The position numbers and the translations under genes were made by a program. Positions 35,964-44,902 of a stretch of DNA of 59,624 bases are shown here, piece after piece (the stretch's first letter is position 1; the number at the start of each line of letters is the position of its first letter). The notes under the pieces were generated by a model, which made no database searches, had not been told where the DNA came from, and was given only the letters and a program-made list of their open reading frames with translations. The DNA comes from Fretibacterium sp. OH1220_COT-178. Its GTDB lineage: Bacteria; Synergistota; Synergistia; Synergistales; Aminobacteriaceae. The stretch lies in assembly GCF_003860125.1 (NCBI RefSeq), contig NZ_RQYL01000017.1, positions 1 to 59,624 on the forward strand. The letters run 5' to 3'.

Positions 35964-38177
35964 ATGTCAAGGCAATTCTGGAAAAGGGGCCTTCGGGCAC
36001 TCGCCGCTCTGGTGCTGGCGGCGATGTTTTTCGTGCCCGTCGGCGCGGAGGCGATGCAGTATCATGTGACGCAGGCAGGCGCAGGGATGAAGAACGGTGA
36101 CGGCTGGGGCAACGCCCTCGGCGAGGCGGAGTTTATCGGGGCACTTCAGGCCTCCCGAGCCGGCGACGTCTTCTGGGTGGCCGAGGGTTCGTACCGGCCC
36201 TCCACGACGGGCGACGTAGGCGCTTTCTTCGTCTTGAAGGACGGCGTGAAGTTCTACGGCGGATTTGACGGAACGGAGACGCAACTGTCCCAGCGAGACT
36301 GGAAGACCCACGTCACCGTCCTGACCGGCGATTTGGGAGGCGGAAGTCACAGCAAGCGTTCCGTCGTGCGGGCCGAAGGCTGCAGCCCATCCACGGTTCT
36401 GGATGGCTTCTCCATCGACGAGGGGCAGTCCGACTCAGATGTGAGCGGCGGAGGGATGATCATCTCGGGCGGAGCTCCGACCCTGGAGAATTGCACGTTC
36501 AGGAACAACAAGGCCAAAAATGGGGCGGGGCTGTATGTCCGCAACGCCAGCCCGTCCGTGGCGACCTGTGAGTTTCTGTCCAATACAAGTTACGGTCTCC
36601 CCTCGGACACATTCCGTGGCGGAGGGCTCTGCATTGAAGGCGGCAATCCGGTAGTGACAAACTGCCTTTTCCAAGGAAACACACTCAACGGCGACAAGAG
36701 CTACGGCGGCGGCCTCTGCAGCCTCGGCGGCAGCCCCGTGATCGTCGGCTGCACGTTTATCGGCAATCAGGTGGTCGGAATAAACGATGTCCCCAAGGGA
36801 GGCGGATTGTACGTTGAAGACGGCGACCCCATCGTGGCCAACTGCACGTTCAAGGACAACAGGACCGAAGGAGGCCATGGCGGGGGGGCAAGTTTCGCGG
36901 GCAGCGGCCGTCCCATTGCAGTCAACTGCACCTTCAATGGCAACAGCACACAGGGTGCCTCCGACAAGGCCGGAGGTATCGATGCCGTACCCGGAACGCA
37001 GGTCGCCAACTGCATCCTTTGGGGTAACGGCGACAAAGAGCTCTCCGACTCCGTTACCCCACGACACTGCGTCATCCAGAACTGGACGGGCGGCGGAACG
37101 GGCAACACCGCCAACGATCCCAAGCTGGCCGCCGGCCTCGCCGACAACGGCGGGCCGACCCAGACCCTCAAGATCGAGGTCGGCAGCTCCGCCAAGGACG
37201 CGGGGACTCTGGAGGGGCTGAGCGAAAGGGTCAAATTCCTGATCCGTATCGACCAGAGGGGGCATAAGCGCGACGCAACCCCGGACATCGGGGCCTACGA
37301 GGCAGACAGCTCCGGCCTTCCGACCCGGCACTTCATCTCCGTGCAGCCCGGCCAGGGCGGCTCCGTGCGTCCCGTACCTCCGGCCCAGCTCGGATCCTAC
37401 GGCGGCGTGGAGGTGGACCCCAGCGGCAGCGTGAGCTTTACGATATCCGCCAACACGGGCTACGTCATAAGAGACGTGACGGTGGACGGCACGTCGGTGG
37501 GCGCCGTTTCCACCTACACCTTCAGCAACGTTACGGAAGACCACGCTCTGACAGCGGCGTTCCAGCACGTCGCATCTCCCGGTCCCAATCCTCCGGCCCC
37601 GGGACCCAACCTTCCGCAGCCGCCCGCATCCCCAGATGTCCCGCCGGTTTCCCCGGACATCCCTCCGGCATCGTCCGACGTGACGCCGGCTCCGGACATC
37701 CCCACCTCCCCGAGGGCCTGGACGGTGACGCTTGTTGAAACGGAGAGCCGGGACATCCTGCGGTCGGTCTTGACCGTCCCGTTCCGGTCGCCCCGGCGCA
37801 TCGAAGCCGTCAGTGCAGACGTTCGTGGCTTCGAGCCTGGGTCCACGAGGACGGAGCTCGTTCTGAAGGCGAAGCCGGCCGCGGCCGCCTTGGGCGCGAC
37901 GACGGTCAACGCCTGGTCTTATCTGTTGCGCGTGACGGGCAGCGTACCCCGAGCCGCCCTGAAGGACGCGGCGGTGACGGCGCTCCGCTATCGCTTCGAG
38001 AGCGAGACGAAAGTACGTACCCTTTCCTTCCCGAACGGCGGCATTTCCATAAGCGATATGGCTCCCGGGAAGGACGACAGCCCCAAATCCGGCAAGAGCG
38101 GCGGCGGATGCAGTGCGGGCTGGGGCGGCATGGCCCTGCTGGCGCTCGCGACTCTGGGCATCCGGCGCAGGCAGTAG
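35964..38177 (+). CDS. Synergist-CTERM surface protein with parallel beta-helix
   Basis: This 737-residue exported protein has a signal peptide (about 1-30). A right-handed beta-helix follows (about 40-370), with repeated A-N-C-T-F-x-x-N and G-G-G-L-Y turns. A choice-of-anchor-Q-like unit (DNGGPTQTLKIEVGSSAKD and TPDIGAYEAD) comes next, then a bacterial repeat domain (about 450-530) and a Pro-rich linker. The end is GGGCSAGWGGMALLALATLG then IRRRQ, a Synergist-CTERM sorting tail. It should be processed and anchored at the cell surface, possibly as an adhesin or glycan-binding protein. The ATG at 35964 has GGGAGA upstream. Confidence 0.85.
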   Translation: MSRQFWKRGLRALAALVLAAMFFVPVGAEAMQYHVTQAGAGMKNGDGWGNALGEAEFIGALQASRAGDVFWVAEGSYRPSTTGDVGAFFVLKDGVKFYGGFDGTETQLSQRDWKTHVTVLTGDLGGGSHSKRSVVRAEGCSPSTVLDGFSIDEGQSDSDVSGGGMIISGGAPTLENCTFRNNKAKNGAGLYVRNASPSVATCEFLSNTSYGLPSDTFRGGGLCIEGGNPVVTNCLFQGNTLNGDKSYGGGLCSLGGSPVIVGCTFIGNQVVGINDVPKGGGLYVEDGDPIVANCTFKDNRTEGGHGGGASFAGSGRPIAVNCTFNGNSTQGASDKAGGIDAVPGTQVANCILWGNGDKELSDSVTPRHCVIQNWTGGGTGNTANDPKLAAGLADNGGPTQTLKIEVGSSAKDAGTLEGLSERVKFLIRIDQRGHKRDATPDIGAYEADSSGLPTRHFISVQPGQGGSVRPVPPAQLGSYGGVEVDPSGSVSFTISANTGYVIRDVTVDGTSVGAVSTYTFSNVTEDHALTAAFQHVASPGPNPPAPGPNLPQPPASPDVPPVSPDIPPASSDVTPAPDIPTSPRAWTVTLVETESRDILRSVLTVPFRSPRRIEAVSADVRGFEPGSTRTELVLKAKPAAAALGATTVNAWSYLLRVTGSVPRAALKDAAVTALRYRFESETKVRTLSFPNGGISISDMAPGKDDSPKSGKSGGGCSAGWGGMALLALATLGIRRRQ

Positions 38178-38197
38178 GCCGGTTTCCCAGACAACCC

Positions 38198-38239
38198 TAC
38201 GAAACGAGGCGACTCCTGGGCCGCCTCGTTTCGTATTTG
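38198..38239 (+). terminator. Terminator after the Synergist-CTERM gene
   Basis: A 14-bp perfect stem (TACGAAACGAGGCG and CGCCTCGTTTCGTA) with a 10-base loop is followed by TTTGT. It sits 20 bases after the stop codon and also lies beyond the convergent oppF-like gene. Confidence 0.85.
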
Positions 38240-38270
38240 TGAAAAACAGTGAAAGCCGAGAACCGCCACA

Positions 38271-39257
38271 TCAGTCTCTCCGGACGCGATGGCACGCCAC
38301 GAAATGACCGGGTGACACCTCCGTCAGCTCGGGGCGGAACTGGCGGCAGTGCTCGTCGGCCAGCGGACAGCGCGGGGCGAAGCGGCAGCCGCCCTGAAGG
38401 CCGATGGGGCTGCCCACCTCCCCGCTCAGGCGCACCCTCCGCGCGCTCATGGGGTTGTCCGGATCCACGTCCGGGATCGACGACAGAAGCGCCCGCGTGT
38501 AGGGGTGGAGCGGCCTCTCGTAGAGGGGAGTCGTGGCGGCCAGCTCCACCAGGGCCCCCAGGTACAGGACGCCCACTCGATCGGAGATGTGGCGCACCAC
38601 GGCCAGGTCGTGCGCGATGAAGAGCGAGGTCAGCCCCAGGTCCTTCCGCAGCTCCACCAGAAGGTTGACGATCTGCGCCTGGATCGAGACGTCCAGGGCC
38701 GAGATGGGCTCGTCGCAGACCAGAAACTCCGGCTCCACGGCCAGCGCCCGCGCGATCCCGATCCGCTGGCACTGCCCTCCGGAGAACTCGTGCGGGTAGC
38801 GGGAGCGGAACTCCGGCCTCAGGCCCATCCGCTCCAGAAGGCGGCAGACCCGCTCCTCGCGCTCCCGCTCGTCCCTGTACAGGCGGTGGGCGTCCAGCCC
38901 CTCGGCCACGATGTCGCCAACGGTCATCCGCGGGTTCAGGGAGGCGTAGGGATTCTGCAGCACGATCTGCGCCCGCCTCTTGAAACGGAGACGCTCCGCG
39001 CCCCTGGCGGCGTGGACGTCGAGCCCGTCGAAGAGCACCCGCCCGGACGTCGCGGAATGGAGCCCCAGGATCGTCCGCCCCAGCGTGCTCTTGCCGCACC
39101 CGGACTCCCCCACGATCCCCAGGGTCTCCCCTCGGGCGACCGTAAAGCTGACGTCGTCCACGGCCCTCAGGGTGCGCCCCCCGGGGAGCCGGAAATGCCG
39201 GCAGAGCCGCTCTACGCGCAGCAAGGACGGGGCCGTCCGCGTTTCCGTCCGGCTCAC
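38271..39257 (-). CDS. dppF: Peptide ABC transporter ATP-binding protein DppF/OppF
   Basis: This 328-residue ATPase powers peptide uptake. Walker A is GESGCGKST (about 49-57), the signature FSGGQCQRIGIARAL follows at about 155-169, and Walker B is FLVCDEPISALD. The C-terminal oligopeptide-transporter domain has CRFAPRCPLADEHC, a Cys cluster shared by the Dpp/Opp family. GTG at 39257 is favoured since GGAGGG lies before it and it overlaps the stop of dppD by 4 bases. Confidence 0.92.
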   Translation of the reverse strand: MSRTETRTAPSLLRVERLCRHFRLPGGRTLRAVDDVSFTVARGETLGIVGESGCGKSTLGRTILGLHSATSGRVLFDGLDVHAARGAERLRFKRRAQIVLQNPYASLNPRMTVGDIVAEGLDAHRLYRDEREREERVCRLLERMGLRPEFRSRYPHEFSGGQCQRIGIARALAVEPEFLVCDEPISALDVSIQAQIVNLLVELRKDLGLTSLFIAHDLAVVRHISDRVGVLYLGALVELAATTPLYERPLHPYTRALLSSIPDVDPDNPMSARRVRLSGEVGSPIGLQGGCRFAPRCPLADEHCRQFRPELTEVSPGHFVACHRVRRD

Positions 39258-40312
39258 GCCGCTCCCTCCTTCCGTGCGTCCCTTTTGGGGCACATTATCC
39301 CCTCCGGCACCGCGACGTGCGGCGCCAGGGGATGGCGCAGCCAGCAGCGCACCCGGTGCTCCCCGGACACCGAAAACTCCGGCGGCGCGGCCCGAGTACA
39401 GATCTCCATGCAGGTGTCGCAGCGCGGAGCGAAGGGACAGGCGGGCGGGGCGTCCGGGGCCTCGATCAGGTCGGGAGGCGTCCCGGAGAGGGAGTAGAGG
39501 TTCGGACGGCCCGATCCCCCCGGACAGGGCACCGAGCGCAGGAGCGCCCAGGTGTAGGGATGGGCGGGCCTGAGGAGCAGCTCCCGCTTGGGGGCGGTCT
39601 CGACGATCCGTCCCGCGTACATCACCTGAATGCGGTCCCCCACCTCCGACGCGACGCCCAGGTCGTGCGTCACCAGCAGCACCGAGAGCTCGAAGCGCCG
39701 CTGCAGCTCCCGGATCAGGTCCAGGATGTCGGCCTGGGTGGTGACATCGAGGGCCGTCGTGGGCTCGTCCGCGATCAGGACGCGGGGCGTCCCGATCAGG
39801 GCCGACGCGATCATGACGCGCTGGCGCATCCCCCCGGAGAGCTCGTGCGGGTACTGCCTCATCCGCGTCTCCGGGCTGGATATCCCCACGGTGTGGAGCA
39901 TCTCGAGCACCCGAAGGCGCCGCTCGCGGGCCTTCAGCCGCGTGTGGAGCAGCAGGGTCTCCTCCACCTGTTCCCCGATCGTCAGGGTCGGGTCCAGACA
40001 GGTCGAGGGGTCCTGGAAGATCATCGCCAGGTTCCGGCCCCGGACGCGCTGCATCTCCCGCTCCGTCCTCCCCAGGAGGTCCTCGCCCCGAAACAGAATT
40101 CTCGAGCCCGCGGAGATCTCGGCCGTCTCCTCCGGAAGCAGGCGCATCAGGGCCCGGGCCGTCATGGACTTCCCGCAGCCGGACTCCCCGACCGTCACGA
40201 GCGTCTCTCCGGCACCCAGTCCGAAGGAGACGTCCCGGACGGCATGGAGGCGCCCGTCCCGGGTGTTCAGAAAGACGTTCAGGTCCCGGACCTCGAGGAT
40301 TTTTTCGTCCAC
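39254..40312 (-). CDS. dppD: Peptide ABC transporter ATP-binding protein DppD/OppD
   Basis: This 352-residue ATPase is the partner of DppF. Walker A is GESGCGKSM (about 40-48), the signature LSGGMRQRVMIASAL lies at about 159-173, and Walker B is VLIADEPTTALD. The C-terminal domain has CPFAPRCDTCMEIC, the usual Cys cluster. The start is GTG at 40312 with GAGGGA upstream. It follows dppC by 3 bases. Confidence 0.92.
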   Translation of the reverse strand: MDEKILEVRDLNVFLNTRDGRLHAVRDVSFGLGAGETLVTVGESGCGKSMTARALMRLLPEETAEISAGSRILFRGEDLLGRTEREMQRVRGRNLAMIFQDPSTCLDPTLTIGEQVEETLLLHTRLKARERRLRVLEMLHTVGISSPETRMRQYPHELSGGMRQRVMIASALIGTPRVLIADEPTTALDVTTQADILDLIRELQRRFELSVLLVTHDLGVASEVGDRIQVMYAGRIVETAPKRELLLRPAHPYTWALLRSVPCPGGSGRPNLYSLSGTPPDLIEAPDAPPACPFAPRCDTCMEICTRAAPPEFSVSGEHRVRCWLRHPLAPHVAVPEGIMCPKRDARKEGAA

Positions 40313-40315
40313 GGC

Positions 40316-41305
40316 TCAGTCCCTCGTTCGGGGGTCCAGCGCGTCGCGAAGCCCGTCGCCCAGCATCTGGAAGGAGAGCATGGTCAGGCTGATGAAGAGC
40401 GTGGGGAAGAACAGCTGCCAGGGATGGAAGAGCATCTGCTGCTGCGCGCCCGACGCCAGCGCGCCCCAGCTGGTCATGGGCGGCTGGATGCCCAGCCCGA
40501 TGTAGGACAGGAAGGCCTCACCGAAGATGAAGAGCGGGATGTCGAAGGTGACCGCCACGATCATCACGCCCATGATGTTGGGGATCAGGTGCTTCCACAG
40601 AATTTTCCACGTCGAGGTCCCCAGCGCCCGGGCCGCCAGGACGAACTCCTGCTCCTTGATCTGGAGGATCTGGCCCCGGACCAGGTAGGCCATGTTGCAC
40701 CAGCCCGTGAGGGTCATCGCGATCAGCAGGCTCGCCATCCCGCGCCCCAGGATAAGCGACACCAGGACCGCCAGGACCAGGTAGGGGATGCTGGAGAGCA
40801 CGTCCGCCACGCGCATCATCAGGTTGTCGACGGAGCCGCCGAAGCCCGCGGCGACCCCGCCGTAGAGGAGCCCCAGCAGGATGTCGATCAGCGCGCCGGC
40901 GACGGCCACGATCAGGGACACCCGGCCCCCCACCCCAACCCGGGTGAAGAGGTCGCGCCCCATCCTGTCCGTCCCGAACCAGTGGGCCCGGGACGGACCC
41001 TGATTCTTCTCGGCCATGTTCAGCTCCTCGTGTCCGTAGGGCGTCAGCGCCGGGCCCGCGACGCAGAGCGCCACGATGAGCGCCAACAGCACCGCGGACA
41101 CGAGGGCCGCCCGGTTCCGCCTCAGGCGGCGCCAGGCGTCCTGCCAGTAGCTCACGGACGGCCTAAAGGCGAAGGCGGCCTCGTCGGGCCGAGGGGCGAA
41201 CCGAAAATCCTCCGGGCTCAGGGACTCGGCCGTCCCGACCGTTCCCGCGGGGCGGGACGGATCGCCCTCCCTCGCCGCTTCCGGGGCGGAGCGCATCACA
41301 TTCAT
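40316..41305 (-). CDS. dppC: Peptide ABC transporter permease DppC/OppC
   Basis: This 329-residue inner-membrane protein has an N-terminal OppC-type segment (WRRLRRNRAALVSAVLLALI) and five further helices. The loop HWFGTDRMGRDLFTRV and the coupling motif VLAARALGTSTWKILWKHLI are family signatures. The ATG at 41305 overlaps the dppB stop. Confidence 0.92.
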   Translation of the reverse strand: MNVMRSAPEAAREGDPSRPAGTVGTAESLSPEDFRFAPRPDEAAFAFRPSVSYWQDAWRRLRRNRAALVSAVLLALIVALCVAGPALTPYGHEELNMAEKNQGPSRAHWFGTDRMGRDLFTRVGVGGRVSLIVAVAGALIDILLGLLYGGVAAGFGGSVDNLMMRVADVLSSIPYLVLAVLVSLILGRGMASLLIAMTLTGWCNMAYLVRGQILQIKEQEFVLAARALGTSTWKILWKHLIPNIMGVMIVAVTFDIPLFIFGEAFLSYIGLGIQPPMTSWGALASGAQQQMLFHPWQLFFPTLFISLTMLSFQMLGDGLRDALDPRTRD

Positions 41306-42246
41306 GCCGCACCTCCGCCGTCGCGGGCGAAGCGGATTCTGGGATCGAGGAGACCGTAAAGAACGTCCACGGCCAGCATCGACAGAATGTAGACCGCCGA
41401 AAGGAAGACCGTCTGGCCCATGATCAGGGTGTAGTCCCGGTCCCCGACCGAGGAGACGAAGTAAAATCCCAGCCCGGGCACGGAGAACAGGCGCTCCACC
41501 ACGAAGGCCCCGCCGAACATCAGGGCGATCTGGGGCCCCAGCAGGGTCACGATGGGCAGAAGGGCGTTGCGCAGCACGTGGCGCCGGACCAGGCGAAAGC
41601 GGCTCATCCCCTTGGCCCGCGCGGCCAGGATGTAGTCCTGGCTCAGGACGTCCAGGCAGCTGGCGCGCATGAAGCGGGCGTACTGCGCCGTGGAGTAGAA
41701 GGACAGGGCCAGGGCGGGAAGCACGACGTGCGCGACGCTCCCCCAGCCCGTGACGGGAAACCAGCCCAGCCGCACGGCCAGGAAATACTGGAACAGCGAG
41801 GCCAGCACGAAGTTGGGGATCGACACGCCGAGGATCGCCAGGAGCATGACCGCGTAGTCCAGCCCCTTCCCGCGATGGAGCGCCGCCACGACGCCCAGCG
41901 CGATCCCGAGGCCAGCCCCCCAGAGGATGGACGTCAGCCCCAGCACCCCCGAGACGGGGGCGTAGCGGGCGAGAATGTCCCCGACGCTCCGTCCCCGGTA
42001 GCGCAGCGACTCTCCCAGGTCCCCCTCCGTCAGCAACCGCTTCCAGAAGAGCCCGTACTGCTCCAGCAGGGGCCTGTCAAAACCGTAGCGCTCGAAGGTC
42101 TGCCGGCGCAGGGCCTCGGGTAGCTTCTCCGTCATGGCCTCGATGGGGTTGCCCGGCACGGAGTGGATGATGAAGAAGGTCGCGCTCGACGCCACGAACA
42201 GGGCGACGAGCGCATAGACCAGCCTTTTGAGAACGAAGCGCGACAT
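41302..42246 (-). CDS. dppB: Peptide ABC transporter permease DppB/OppB
   Basis: This 314-residue inner-membrane protein opens MSRFVLKRLVYALVALFVAS, as DppB proteins do, and has six helices. PGNPIEAM and ILAARAKGMSRFRLVRRHVL are family signatures. The gene is second in the operon after the binding protein. Confidence 0.93.
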   Translation of the reverse strand: MSRFVLKRLVYALVALFVASSATFFIIHSVPGNPIEAMTEKLPEALRRQTFERYGFDRPLLEQYGLFWKRLLTEGDLGESLRYRGRSVGDILARYAPVSGVLGLTSILWGAGLGIALGVVAALHRGKGLDYAVMLLAILGVSIPNFVLASLFQYFLAVRLGWFPVTGWGSVAHVVLPALALSFYSTAQYARFMRASCLDVLSQDYILAARAKGMSRFRLVRRHVLRNALLPIVTLLGPQIALMFGGAFVVERLFSVPGLGFYFVSSVGDRDYTLIMGQTVFLSAVYILSMLAVDVLYGLLDPRIRFARDGGGAA

Positions 42247-42282
42247 CGAAGCGTTTCCCCTGGCCTCTGCTCTGAAAGGACG

Positions 42283-43917
42283 CTACTTTTCGATGGAGAC
42301 GGTCTTGTAGAGCATGGCGGTGAAGAGGGGCGCTTCGAATCCCTTGACGTAGGGATGGAGGTAGTTGAACCCGGTGGAGTAGGCGTAGGGGGCGATGGTG
42401 CCCTCGTCCAGCAAGAGGCGCTCCGCCTCGGCGTAGTTCTTCGCCCGCAGGGCCTTGTCGGCGCTTTGCCCCGCCTCCCGGACCAGGGCGTCGTACGTCC
42501 CGTTCGACCAGCCCGTGGGGATGGTCCGGGTGCCCGTGATCCACAGGTCCATCATGGCCGAGGGGTCGTTGAAGTCCGCGTAGTAGGATTTGTAGCCCAT
42601 CTGGTAGTCCAGGTTGCGGTTGCGCTCCTGGAACACGGGCCACTCGACGGGGTCGAGCTCCAGGGTGACGCCCAGGCGCGTCTTGTAGGCCTGCTGGAGG
42701 TACTCCGCGAAGTCCCGGGTGGCGTTGTAGCACATCAGGGTGACCTTCAGCTCCTCGGGGGCCCCGCTCATCCCCAGCTCCTCGAGCCCCTCGGACAGGA
42801 GCGCCCTGGGGTCGGGATGGGCCTCGGCCATCGCCTTGACGGGCTCCCCGGCCAGCTTGCGGAAATTCTCGCCGTCCAGACCCATCGCCGGCGGCAGCCA
42901 GCCCCAGGCGGCCGGCTCCAGCCCCTGGGTGAAGTCCCTGTGGATCTCCTCCCGGTCGAGCGCGAGGCTGAACGCCTGGCGCACCTTCCTGTTGGAGAAC
43001 GGCGGGACCTGCTGGTTGAAGAAGACGTACTTGGTCTCGGGCATGTAGACGACCTCCTTGACGTAGCCCCCCTTCCGAAGGGGCTTCTCGTCCAGCTTCT
43101 TCGCCCATTCCACGGAGTAGACGGAGGTGATGTCCAGCCCTCCGTTCTCGAAATCGCCGATCTTGGCCGCCTCCTCGGCGACGATCTTCATCACGAGCCG
43201 GTCCAGCTTCACGCTCTCCGCGTCCCAGTACAGGGGGTTCTTCACGAAGGTCAGGGAGCTGTTGTGAACCCACTCCTCGAGGTTGAAGGGCCCGCAGCCC
43301 ACGATCTTGTCCGCGTCCGTCCCGTAGGCGTCCCCGTGCTTCTCCACGACGTCGCGCCGCGCGGGGAACATAGCCGTGCCCGCCGCGCTCTGGAGCAGAT
43401 ACGGGACCGGGTGCTCCAGGCGGATCACGAGCGTCCGGTCGTCGGGGGCCTCGACCCCGGCCTCGGAGAGGGGCTTCTTCCCCAGCAGGACGTCGCCCGC
43501 GTTTCGGATGAAGCGGATCTTGCCCGAGATGGGGGACGCGGTCGCGGGGTCCAGCACGCGGGAGATGCCGTAGACGAAGTCCGCGGCCCGCAACGGCTCG
43601 CCGTCGGCCCACTTCATCTCCCTCAGGCGGAACGTCCAGGTCAGGCCGTCCTCGCTGGTCTCCCAGGACTCCGCACAGGCGGGGGCGACGACCTCGCGGC
43701 CGTCGCGGACGACGACGGCGGTCAGCCCCTCGATGACCTGGGAGCCCACCAGCGCGGAGTAGTAGTCGGAGACCCGGGCCAGGTTGAAGGAGTCCGGCTC
43801 CCCGTCGATGGGCACGCGGAGCTCGCGGGACGCATCCCCGGCAAGGGCCGCTCCGGCAAACGCCATCGAAACGATCAGGCAAAACGACAACAGAGAAACT
43901 CTCCATCTTCCAGTCAT
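42283..43917 (-). CDS. oppA: Peptide ABC transporter substrate-binding protein, OppA/DppA type
   Basis: This 544-residue family 5 binding protein captures peptides in the periplasm. The signal peptide runs to about residue 26 (MAFAGAALAGDA). The mature start RELRVPIDGEPDSFNLARVS and the segments WTFRLREMKWADGEPLRAAD and NRKVRQAFSLALDREEI are typical of OppA-like proteins. The ATG at 43917 follows AAAGGAG. It is the first gene of the five-gene operon. Long peptide binding (OppA) versus dipeptide (DppA) cannot be settled from sequence alone. Confidence 0.9.
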   Translation of the reverse strand: MTGRWRVSLLSFCLIVSMAFAGAALAGDASRELRVPIDGEPDSFNLARVSDYYSALVGSQVIEGLTAVVVRDGREVVAPACAESWETSEDGLTWTFRLREMKWADGEPLRAADFVYGISRVLDPATASPISGKIRFIRNAGDVLLGKKPLSEAGVEAPDDRTLVIRLEHPVPYLLQSAAGTAMFPARRDVVEKHGDAYGTDADKIVGCGPFNLEEWVHNSSLTFVKNPLYWDAESVKLDRLVMKIVAEEAAKIGDFENGGLDITSVYSVEWAKKLDEKPLRKGGYVKEVVYMPETKYVFFNQQVPPFSNRKVRQAFSLALDREEIHRDFTQGLEPAAWGWLPPAMGLDGENFRKLAGEPVKAMAEAHPDPRALLSEGLEELGMSGAPEELKVTLMCYNATRDFAEYLQQAYKTRLGVTLELDPVEWPVFQERNRNLDYQMGYKSYYADFNDPSAMMDLWITGTRTIPTGWSNGTYDALVREAGQSADKALRAKNYAEAERLLLDEGTIAPYAYSTGFNYLHPYVKGFEAPLFTAMLYKTVSIEK

Positions 43918-44046
43918 GGTCGATAACTCCTTTCGGTCCTCGGCCGCCCTCCGCGAAAGGACGGGGAACGGCCCACCGGACGGGACGAACGCAGAAACCC
44001 AACGGGCAGGAGCAACGGTGCTCATGTTTTTCCGGAATCCATTATA

Positions 44047-44895
44047 TCAGCGCGCCTCGGGCGCCGATCGCCCCCGACGCGCCTGCTTTTGCGCCAGAAG
44101 CGCCGCGCCCAGCGCCCCGGCGAACTGCGAGTCCGGGCTGACCCGCACGGCGCAGCCCAGCCGCCTCTCCAGGAGGCCGACCAGATTCCGGCTCCTGGAC
44201 ACCCCTCCGGTGAAGGCCACGGGCTCGTGCAGCCCCACGCGCCGCAGCATCCCCTCCGCGCGGGAGGCGACGGAGTCCAGCAGCCCCAGCGAGAGGGCCC
44301 GCTTGTCGACCCCCCGGGCCAGGAGCCCCACCACCTCGGACTCCGCGAACACCGTACACATGCTGGAGACGGCGTGGGGCTCGATATCCGGCAGCGCGCT
44401 GAAGTCCTCGAGCGTGCAGCCCAGCATCATGGCCATGTTCTGCAGGAAGCGCCCCGTCCCCGCGGCGCACTTGTCGTTCATCAGGAAGTTGACGACGTTC
44501 CCGTCCCGGTCCAGGGCGATGGCCTTGCTGTCCTGACCGCCGATGTCCAGAATCGTGCGCACCCCGCAGCGCTCGTCCCCGTCCCGAAACAGGTAGCGGG
44601 CCCCCATGGCGTGGCAGGAGATCTCCGTCACCCGGCCGTCGGCCTTCACCGCGTTGCGCCCGTAGCCGGTGGCCACCGTCCGCCCGAGCCCCTCCGGATC
44701 AAGGGCGTTCCGCCGGAGCAGCTCGGCACACGCCTCGTCCCCCGCCTCGCCGGGGTTCCATCCCGTGGGGGCGACGCGGCGGTCGATCCATTCCCCGTCG
44801 CGCATCAGAACGGCCTTGACGGCCACCGAACCGATGTCGACCCCGATCGTCCAGAGGGGCCGCGCCGGCGCGCCCCCCCGATCCCTCGCCTCCAT
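44047..44895 (-). CDS. 2-hydroxyacyl-CoA-dehydratase-type activator ATPase (BadF/HgdC family)
   Basis: This 282-residue ASKHA-fold ATPase should pass ATP-energised electrons from a [4Fe-4S] cluster to the partner reductase. TIGVDIGSVAVKAVLM (about 16-31) and ILDIGGQDSKAIALD (about 114-128) are the phosphate loops. The cluster Cys residues are in NDKCAAGTGRF (about 139-149) and the SMCTVFAESEV segment (about 177-187). The start at 44895 lies 7 bases after the stop of the reductase-like gene. It resembles E. coli YjiL and the activator of the double-cubane reductases. Confidence 0.9.
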   Translation of the reverse strand: MEARDRGGAPARPLWTIGVDIGSVAVKAVLMRDGEWIDRRVAPTGWNPGEAGDEACAELLRRNALDPEGLGRTVATGYGRNAVKADGRVTEISCHAMGARYLFRDGDERCGVRTILDIGGQDSKAIALDRDGNVVNFLMNDKCAAGTGRFLQNMAMMLGCTLEDFSALPDIEPHAVSSMCTVFAESEVVGLLARGVDKRALSLGLLDSVASRAEGMLRRVGLHEPVAFTGGVSRSRNLVGLLERRLGCAVRVSPDSQFAGALGAALLAQKQARRGRSAPEAR

Positions 44896-44902
44896 GCCCC
44901 GC

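Noticed and set aside
39317-41359. Plus-strand open frame of 680 codons across the peptide transporter operon
   Set aside because: It is antisense to dppD and dppC and is low-complexity, with no recognisable domain.
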